Source: Serratia symbiotica (GTDB lineage Bacteria > Pseudomonadota > Gammaproteobacteria > Enterobacterales > Enterobacteriaceae). From it: a stretch of DNA of 64,000 nucleotides. How positions within the stretch are numbered: the stretch's first letter is position 1; every line of letters starts with the position of its first letter. The stretch covers positions 2,294,001 through 2,358,000 of the forward strand of contig NZ_CP050855.1 of the NCBI RefSeq assembly GCF_000821185.2, written 5' to 3'. Both the position numbers and the translations under genes were made by a program. Of this stretch, positions 58,188 through 64,000 are shown in pieces. The notes under the pieces were generated by a model. It did not search any database and was not told where the DNA came from. It saw only the letters and a list, made by a program, of their open reading frames with translations.

Positions 58188-59315
58188 TTAGCGGTTAAGC
58201 AGTGACACCACCGCTGTGCGGGTTGGCACTGAAAGCTGCGCGCCGCTAGTGCCGCTCAACACCCAAACGCGGCCATAGTGGTTATAGTAACCGGCCGAGT
58301 GACCAGCCGCCGGCCCGATGCCCTGATACAGGTCAAAATGCTGCCCCTTGATGGCACCACCGACATCGAGTGCAACCATCAGGCGCATCTCATATTTTCC
58401 CGTGAATTGACCTTTATTGTCCAGCAGCGGTACTTCAGCCAGCAATGTGGTGCCAGCCGGGATCAGCGAGCGATCAGACGCCACCGAAGCTTTAGCGATC
58501 AATGGCACTGCGCTGGCACCTTTCACCGATGCGAAAGCTTCTGGACGGAAAAATACGAAAGAGGGATTCTGCTCAAGCAGTTCGCGCAATTCCGCCGCGC
58601 TATGGCTAGCGGCCCACTGATGGATCGCCTGCAACGACATATCCGCCTGAGCCACTGCACCGCGATCGATCAGTACCTTGCCAATGCTACGGTAGGCATG
58701 GCCATTTTTGCCCCCATAGCCGAAGAAGACCAGTGGCTGACCATTGCCATAATCCACATAGCCGCTACCCTGAACTTCCATCATAAAGTTATCTATCAGC
58801 GAGTTGGTGTAAGCGATGATGTAGCGATCGTCCAGTGCACCGGAATAGATGCTTGCACGGTTAGGCAAAGGTTTTTTGCCTTTCGGCGGCATGCGGTAGA
58901 GCGGGTAGCGGAACGCCCCCTGTTGGGTGTAGCGCGCCTGCAACACTGGTGTATAATAGCCAGTAAACTGCACGTTGCCATAGTTATCGACACCTTTCAT
59001 CTGGTCAGCGCTGAGTCCATACTGGTTCAATTGACCTGTATCAGCACCCGCTGATAGCCAATTTTGCACCGCCTGGTAAGTCGTATTGTGGCGCTCAAAG
59101 AGCGCAGGGGCGGCATACTTGATCTCCAGCAACTGATTCAAGTAATCCTGAGCGTTGACCAGCACGCCCTTGGCGTTAGGCTGATTGACTCGTTCCATCG
59201 CCTGATCTAAACGACCATCCTTATATTGCTGCCCACGATCAGTCGGCTTAGACGAACATCCCACCAGCACCCCCACTAACCCACCCAGCAGATATTTATT
59301 CCAACGCCCTTTCAT
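58188..59315 (-). CDS. mltA: Membrane-bound lytic murein transglycosylase A
   Basis: 375 aa (E. coli 365). Outer-membrane lipoprotein that cleaves peptidoglycan between MurNAc and GlcNAc, leaving 1,6-anhydro ends. The lipobox ends in Cys 20 (GVLVGC). The central beta-barrel domain contains NVQFTGYYTPVLQARYTQQG near 112-131, and the C-terminal 3D domain carries the catalytic Asp in MVALDVGGAIKGQHFDLYQG. Start ATG at 59315. Confidence 0.95.
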   Translation of the reverse strand: MKGRWNKYLLGGLVGVLVGCSSKPTDRGQQYKDGRLDQAMERVNQPNAKGVLVNAQDYLNQLLEIKYAAPALFERHNTTYQAVQNWLSAGADTGQLNQYGLSADQMKGVDNYGNVQFTGYYTPVLQARYTQQGAFRYPLYRMPPKGKKPLPNRASIYSGALDDRYIIAYTNSLIDNFMMEVQGSGYVDYGNGQPLVFFGYGGKNGHAYRSIGKVLIDRGAVAQADMSLQAIHQWAASHSAAELRELLEQNPSFVFFRPEAFASVKGASAVPLIAKASVASDRSLIPAGTTLLAEVPLLDNKGQFTGKYEMRLMVALDVGGAIKGQHFDLYQGIGPAAGHSAGYYNHYGRVWVLSGTSGAQLSVPTRTAVVSLLNR

Positions 59316-59486
59316 CGCACACTCTCATACTGAATGATATATCGGCTGAACGATAACAAACGCCTATCGATAAAGGAATCGCTGCAAATAAAAAAACCAG
59401 ATAGCGGGATGATGATGAAAAAGAATGCAATTTGCGGTTAAATTCAGCATAAAAACGATTTTCTACCAATAAATTGCAAAAAGGGT

Positions 59487-59514
59487 TTGCAACAAAATGC
59501 ACGGAGAGTATAGT
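59487..59514 (+). promoter_or_regulatory. Promoter of the initiator tRNA genes
   Basis: -35 TTGCAA (59487-59492), 16-bp spacer, -10 TATAGT (59509-59514), followed by GCGC, a GC-rich discriminator typical of stringent promoters of stable RNA. The tRNA begins 15 bp later. Confidence 0.75.
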
Positions 59515-59528
59515 GCGCATCCATCGGA

Positions 59529-59605
<77 letters not shown>

Positions 59606-59666
59606 ACCGATACTGCGCCAGCAGTATCCGTATAGGTCGGGTTCGATAACACAGTATCAAGACGGA

Positions 59667-59743
<77 letters not shown>

Positions 59744-59760
59744 ATCTTGATAACAACAGC

Positions 59761-59786
59761 AAAACACCCTCCAGGGTGTTTTTTAG
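59761..59786 (+). terminator. Terminator after the tRNA-fMet genes
   Basis: AAAACACCCT and AGGGTGTTTT form a 10-bp stem with a CC loop and a T6 run. The A tract on the other side makes it usable for amiC from the opposite strand. Confidence 0.85.
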
Positions 59787-59833
59787 CATTAGAGACCGGT
59801 TAAAACCGGCCCCATCCGCAGACAACACCGCCA

Positions 59834-61084
59834 TTATCTACTTGCCAATGCACCGCCGTTAGCAAAGTACGCCTTGATCCCCGCCAGAACAGACTCCGCC
59901 ACCTGCTGCTGGAAATGATGGGTGCGCAACCTGCGCTCTTCTTCTAGGTTGCTAATAAACGCTGTTTCAACCAGAATCGAAGGTATATCCGGAGCCTTTA
60001 ACACCGCAAAGCCCGCCTGCTCGACACGATTTTTATGCAACCGATTAATTTTTCCCATCCGGTTCAGCACTTCATTGCCGAATTTCAGGCTGTCATTAAT
60101 GGTCGCCGTCTGCACCAGATCGAACAAGGTATGATCGAGATAACGGTCACCGCTTTTACTGACGCCGCCGATTTGGTCTGAGGCGTTTTGGGTCTGTGCC
60201 AAGAACTTGGCCGCCGAGCTGGTGGCACCTTTGGTCGATAGTGCGAATACCGATGAACCGCGTGCTGCCCGGCTGGTAAAGGCATCGGCGTGAATGGAAA
60301 CGAACAAATCAGCACGCTGTTTACGCGCCTTGGCGACACGTACCTTGAGCGGAATAAACACATCGTCATTACGCGTCATAAACACTTTCATCGCAGGTTC
60401 ACGTTTGATCAACGCGCTCAACTTGCGGGCAATTTGCAACACGATGTCCTTCTCGCGCGTCTTGAGCATGCCAATCGCGCCGGGATCCTCACCACCATGG
60501 CCAGGATCTAACATGATGATAATCGGCCGATCGCGCCCCGCATTGCCAGCCTGCGCCGCCTCTACTGGCAACGTGCGATCCAGAACGCCTTGGTTGTAAT
60601 CTTCCAGTAACGCCAATAACGGATCATACTCCGTGCCACTACCGCCCTTGGTGGGATAGAGATCCAGCACCAACCGGTGGCGATACTCTGGCACCGGTGC
60701 CAGCGAGAATATGTGTGGGCTGACGCTGTGCTTAAGTTCCAGCACTAGCCGCACAGTGTGTTGATCAAACTGGCCAACGCGCACCTGCTTGAGGTAAGGA
60801 TCGTCGGCGTGAACCTGGCTAGCGATGCCCTTCAGCACACTGTTGAGATGCACACCAACGATATCCACCACCACACGGTCAGGATTGGTCAGCACAAACT
60901 GTTGGTATTTCAGCGCGACGTTAGATTCGAGCGTGATGCGAGTATAGGTGGAAGAAGGCCATACACGCACGGCGATGACATGTGATGCTGCTGCGAAGCC
61001 TGCGTGACTCACACTCAGCAACCAACTGGCAGCAGCCCCTTGTAATAAACGGCGGCGCCCCAGATTGTGATTTAAGTTTGGCAT
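59834..61084 (-). CDS. amiC: N-acetylmuramoyl-L-alanine amidase AmiC
   Basis: 416 aa from ATG 61084 (E. coli 417). It splits daughter-cell peptidoglycan at division and is activated by NlpD. A twin-arginine signal is present (RRRLLQG at 10-16, hydrophobic core, cleavage after GFA). An AMIN domain (about 35-140) targets it to the septum. The amidase_3 catalytic domain (about 190-405) has zinc motif [13 protein letters not shown] and a conserved Glu in [10 protein letters not shown]. The open frame extends 15 codons upstream, but the family start is MPN-like. Confidence 0.95.
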   Translation of the reverse strand: MPNLNHNLGRRRLLQGAAASWLLSVSHAGFAAASHVIAVRVWPSSTYTRITLESNVALKYQQFVLTNPDRVVVDIVGVHLNSVLKGIASQVHADDPYLKQVRVGQFDQHTVRLVLELKHSVSPHIFSLAPVPEYRHRLVLDLYPTKGGSGTEYDPLLALLEDYNQGVLDRTLPVEAAQAGNAGRDRPIIIMLDPGHGGEDPGAIGMLKTREKDIVLQIARKLSALIKREPAMKVFMTRNDDVFIPLKVRVAKARKQRADLFVSIHADAFTSRAARGSSVFALSTKGATSSAAKFLAQTQNASDQIGGVSKSGDRYLDHTLFDLVQTATINDSLKFGNEVLNRMGKINRLHKNRVEQAGFAVLKAPDIPSILVETAFISNLEEERRLRTHHFQQQVAESVLAGIKAYFANGGALASR

Positions 61085-61254
61085 GTGGCTCCGACAGTGA
61101 TAACTGATTAAAGTAGATGAAAAAAACACCAGTCAAACGGAAGTGCCGAAAACTTTAACCAATCATGCCAACCCTGTCACCAGAAAATCTTTTTATAGTT
61201 TTCAATTTATTACCATTCAGTGCGGTTAACACAGAAATTAAGATAATTTCTCGC

Positions 61255-61309
61255 TTGCTATCCACACAAAAAAGAATAAAAATACAAAAATAACGTATAA
61301 ATATGCATA
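61255..61309 (+). promoter_or_regulatory. argA promoter region with two ARG boxes
   Basis: Two 18-bp ARG-box-like palindromes: 61271-61288 (AAAGAATAAAAATACAAA, about 16 of 18 positions fitting the E. coli consensus) and 61292-61309 (AACGTATAAATATGCATA, about 15 of 18). They are 3 bp apart, the usual spacing for an ArgR hexamer. TTGCTA (61255-61260) and TAAAAA (61277-61282), 16 bp apart, could be the promoter, overlapped by box 1. Confidence 0.7.
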
Positions 61310-61321
61310 TGAGGGTTTGCC

Positions 61322-62647
61322 GTGAAGGAACGTAGTACAGAGCTGGTTCAAGGATTTCGTCACTCAGTTCCCTATATTAACGCCCATCGGGGCAAGACAT
61401 TTGTCGTCATGCTTGATGGGGAAGCTATCAAGCATGAGAATTTTCCCAGCATCGTCAACGATATCGGCCTGCTGCATAGCTTGGGTATTCGTCTGGTGGT
61501 AGTTTATGGTGCAAGGCCACAGATCGACAACAATCTGGCGCTGCATCATTATCAACCTATTTATCACAAGCATACTCGGGTCACTGATGCCCTTACACTT
61601 GAGTGGGTTAAACAGGCTGCCGGCTTACTGCAACTGGACATCACCGCCCAGCTATCAATGAGCCTCAATAATACCCCGCTACAGGGTGCGCACATCAACG
61701 TAGTCAGCGGCAACTTTATCATCGCCCAACCTCTCGGCATCGATGACGGCGTGGATTATTGCCATAGCGGGCGTATCCGCCGTATTGATGAAAAGGCTAT
61801 CCACCACGAACTTGCCAACAACGCCATCGTGTTGATCGGCCCAGTGGCCGTGTCGGTGACTGGCGAAAGCTTTAACCTAAGCTCGGAAGAAGTTGCCACT
61901 CAGTTGGCGATCAAGCTGAAGGCGGAGAAAATGATCGGTTTCTGTTCCTCACAGGGTGTGACCGATCCACAAGGCAACGTCATTTCTGAACTCTCCCCTA
62001 ACGACACGCAAAAATGCATTGAGCAGCGGGAAGAGCGCGGTGACTATCATTCCAGTACTGTGCGTTTCCTGCGCGGCGCAGTAAAAGCCTGCCGCAGCGG
62101 GGTGCGCCGCAGCCACTTAATCAGCTATCAGGAGGATGGCGCGTTGGTACAGGAGCTGTTCTCGCGCGATGGCATCGGCAGCCAAATCGTTATGGAGAGT
62201 GCCGAACAGGTGCGCCGTGCAACTATCGACGATATCGGAGGCATCCTGGAGTTGATCCGCCCGCTGGAGCAGCAGGGCATTCTAGTACGCCGTTCACGTG
62301 AGCAACTGGAGATGGAAATCGACAAGTTCACCATTATCGAACGCGATAATCTGACCATTGCCTGCGCTGCGCTGTACCCGTTTCCAGAAGAGACAATCGG
62401 CGAAATGGCTTGCCTAGCAGTACATCCAGACTACCGTAGTTCTTCGCGCGGCGAAATTCTGCTGCAACGGGTGGAAAGCCAGGCGCGACAAATGGGCCTG
62501 CAAAAACTGTTCGTACTGACCACCCGCAGCATCCATTGGTTCCAAGAGCGCGGCTTTACTCCGGCTGAAGTCGAGGTACTTCCGATACAAAAAAAGTCGC
62601 TATACAACTACCAGCGACGCGCCAAAATTCTGCTGGCGGAGCTGTAA
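61322..62647 (+). CDS. argA: N-acetylglutamate synthase ArgA
   Basis: 441 aa from GTG 61322 (E. coli 443, also GTG-started). First step of arginine synthesis, feedback-inhibited by arginine. The N-terminal amino-acid-kinase-like domain (about 20-285; [15 protein letters not shown]) binds arginine. The C-terminal GNAT domain (about 295-441) has the acetyl-CoA loop [12 protein letters not shown] near 376. The gene is intact and behind two ArgR-type boxes, so arginine synthesis seems retained and regulated. Confidence 0.96.
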   Translation: MKERSTELVQGFRHSVPYINAHRGKTFVVMLDGEAIKHENFPSIVNDIGLLHSLGIRLVVVYGARPQIDNNLALHHYQPIYHKHTRVTDALTLEWVKQAAGLLQLDITAQLSMSLNNTPLQGAHINVVSGNFIIAQPLGIDDGVDYCHSGRIRRIDEKAIHHELANNAIVLIGPVAVSVTGESFNLSSEEVATQLAIKLKAEKMIGFCSSQGVTDPQGNVISELSPNDTQKCIEQREERGDYHSSTVRFLRGAVKACRSGVRRSHLISYQEDGALVQELFSRDGIGSQIVMESAEQVRRATIDDIGGILELIRPLEQQGILVRRSREQLEMEIDKFTIIERDNLTIACAALYPFPEETIGEMACLAVHPDYRSSSRGEILLQRVESQARQMGLQKLFVLTTRSIHWFQERGFTPAEVEVLPIQKKSLYNYQRRAKILLAEL

Positions 62648-62670
62648 CCCCTGCTGTGCTCTTCTGCCGT

Positions 62671-64000
62671 CTATTCCTCACTCCGCAAGCGTTCAGCCAA
62701 ACCGCTGCGACGCTGGGTTGGCGTGCAAATCGCCTTCATCAACACCCCATCGGCGGCGTATAGCGAAAGCCGAGTACGTGCACGAGTGATGGCGGTATAG
62801 ACCAACTCACGGGTCAGCAACGGCAGGAAATGGGTCGGCAACACCAACAGCGTATGATCAAACTCAGAACCCTGGGATTTATGCACAGTCATCGCGTAGG
62901 CAGTTTCATGCGCGGGCAAACGGCTTGGCTGCACCGATTTGACGCTACCGTCCGGCAGAAGGAAATGCACGCGCAACTCACCGCGCCCATCCCGCAAGGC
63001 AATACCGATATCACCGTTATACAACCCCAACGCACTGTCATTACGCCCGATCATCACTGGTCGCCCAAGATACCAGCGCCCCAGTGAGCGGTGGATCAAC
63101 CCGGCATGCTGCAACCCGGACTCGATACGCTGGTTCAACCCGGCAACGCCGAATGGCCCTACACGCAGCGCGCACAACACTTGAAAACAGCCGAATGCTG
63201 CCAGCACCGTCGCGGCATCGGCCCCAGCACTCACCTGTTTCAGGTAATCGCGGTATCCCGCCACACACACCGCCAACAGCGCCTGGTATTCTTCAGTGGT
63301 CGCCAGCGAATAACCCGCAACATCGCTGAAACCACCGTCAATCACTGACCGCGCCCGTGCAACATCACCAACATTGACTGCCTGCGCCAATTGGCCGATG
63401 CCAGATTTGGCGTCAAAGCGATAGCTCTTGCGCAGTAAACATAGGCTGTCGCGCACCGCTGCTTCTGCCCGCGCTTGCTGCCCCCGCAATAGGCAGCCGG
63501 TCAAACGGCTTAGCTCTGCGGCACGCGCCTCGCTGTACCCCTGTTCGGCAAAACGACAAATATCACCCAACACCGCCCCCGCTTCTACCGAGGCCAATTG
63601 ATCACGGTCACCGAGGAAAATCACCCGCGCCCGTTCCGGCAAAGCGGCAATCAAACGCGCCATCATCGGCAAATCGACCATTGACGCCTCATCCACCACC
63701 AGCACATCCAGATGCAGCGGATTACCGCGATGATAGCGCATGCGTTGGCTGTTGGGTTGCACACCCAACAGCCGATGCAGCGTTGCAGCTTCAGTCGGGA
63801 ATAACGCCTGCTGCGTCGGCGTTAACGCCAGCTTACGGCTGGCGCTGCCAAGCGACTCAGTCAACCGCGCTGCCGCTTTGCCCGTCGGTGCCGCCAATTG
63901 AATACGTAGCCGCGCGCGCTCATCGAGCTGCACCAGTGCCGCCAGTAATTTGGCCACGGTGGCAGTTTTACCGGTACCTGGCCCACCGGAAATCACCGCA
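62671..64000 (-). CDS. recD: RecD, exonuclease V alpha subunit (3' part only)
   Basis: About 443 codons of the ~610-aa protein; the N-terminus lies beyond the right edge. The fast 5'-3' helicase of RecBCD. Visible: Walker A GGPGTGKT at the window edge (63991-63968), [13 protein letters not shown], Walker [28 protein letters not shown], and the C-terminal helicase motifs [14 protein letters not shown] and [16 protein letters not shown]. Frame intact to the TAG/TGA end region at 62671. Neighbour of argA, convergent, as in E. coli. Confidence 0.96.
   Translation of the reverse strand, partial: AVISGGPGTGKTATVAKLLAALVQLDERARLRIQLAAPTGKAAARLTESLGSASRKLALTPTQQALFPTEAATLHRLLGVQPNSQRMRYHRGNPLHLDVLVVDEASMVDLPMMARLIAALPERARVIFLGDRDQLASVEAGAVLGDICRFAEQGYSEARAAELSRLTGCLLRGQQARAEAAVRDSLCLLRKSYRFDAKSGIGQLAQAVNVGDVARARSVIDGGFSDVAGYSLATTEEYQALLAVCVAGYRDYLKQVSAGADAATVLAAFGCFQVLCALRVGPFGVAGLNQRIESGLQHAGLIHRSLGRWYLGRPVMIGRNDSALGLYNGDIGIALRDGRGELRVHFLLPDGSVKSVQPSRLPAHETAYAMTVHKSQGSEFDHTLLVLPTHFLPLLTRELVYTAITRARTRLSLYAADGVLMKAICTPTQRRSGLAERLRSEE

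Overview
The window is a stretch of enterobacterial chromosome. Nearly every protein aligns end to end, from memory, with an Escherichia coli K-12 counterpart of almost the same length. The gene order (recD-argA-amiC-tRNA-Met-mltA-csd...-ppnN...-dapD-glnD-map-rpsB...dnaE...metNIQ-gmhB-rrn) is the kind known from Serratia and Yersinia. Several accessory genes are broken (trxC, nlpE, yaeP, gcvA), and several neighbours expected from E. coli are missing (tapT/yfiP, kgtP, ldcC, yaeR, truC, syd, queF, sdaCB, ygdI). One IS and several small dispersed repeats are present. This mix of intact core genes and recent decay suggests a host-associated Serratia, for example a Serratia symbiotica-like insect symbiont early in genome reduction. 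That name is an inference; no database search was possible.

Layout. 1-5766: start of yfiF (-), broken trxC, the protein lysine acetyltransferase pat, phosphatidylserine synthase pssA and lipoprotein yfiM. 5898-11457: a complete rRNA operon on the minus strand (P1/P2, 16S, tRNA-Ile, tRNA-Ala, 23S, 5S, terminator). 11510-16026: gmhB (-), then the methionine transporter metNIQ behind a MetJ-type operator, rcsF and trmO. 16149-21469: proS, decayed nlpE, arfB, yaeQ, decayed yaeP, rof and tilS. 21950-42169 (all minus): accA-dnaE-rnhB-lpxB-lpxA-fabZ-lpxD-skp-bamA-rseP-cdsA-uppS-dxr-frr-pyrH-tsf-rpsB, the classical block joining translation, lipid A synthesis, outer-membrane assembly and isoprenoid/phospholipid synthesis. 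42522-47551: map, glnD, dapD, yaeH. 47634-54151: yqcA, yqcC, an 18-copy heptanucleotide repeat, an intact IS3-family element, ppnN, xni, rlmM, ygdD. 54208-64000: decayed gcvA, the CsdA-CsdE sulfur-transfer pair with tcdA, mltA, two identical initiator tRNAs, amiC, argA behind two ArgR-type boxes, and the 3' part of recD.

The most interesting structures lie outside normal genes. They are: a dispersed ~130-139 bp element with 13-bp terminal inverted repeats, present three times; two long-form ERIC-like elements inside the bamA-lpx operon and one shorter ERIC-like element before dapD; an 18 x 7-bp perfect tandem repeat next to the yqcC promoter region; a C14 tract inside the nlpE remnant; and an rRNA operon whose two flanks correspond to two different E. 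coli rrn loci (rrnG and rrnH). I found no convincing new multi-gene system. The window is mainly housekeeping DNA with marks of reductive evolution.
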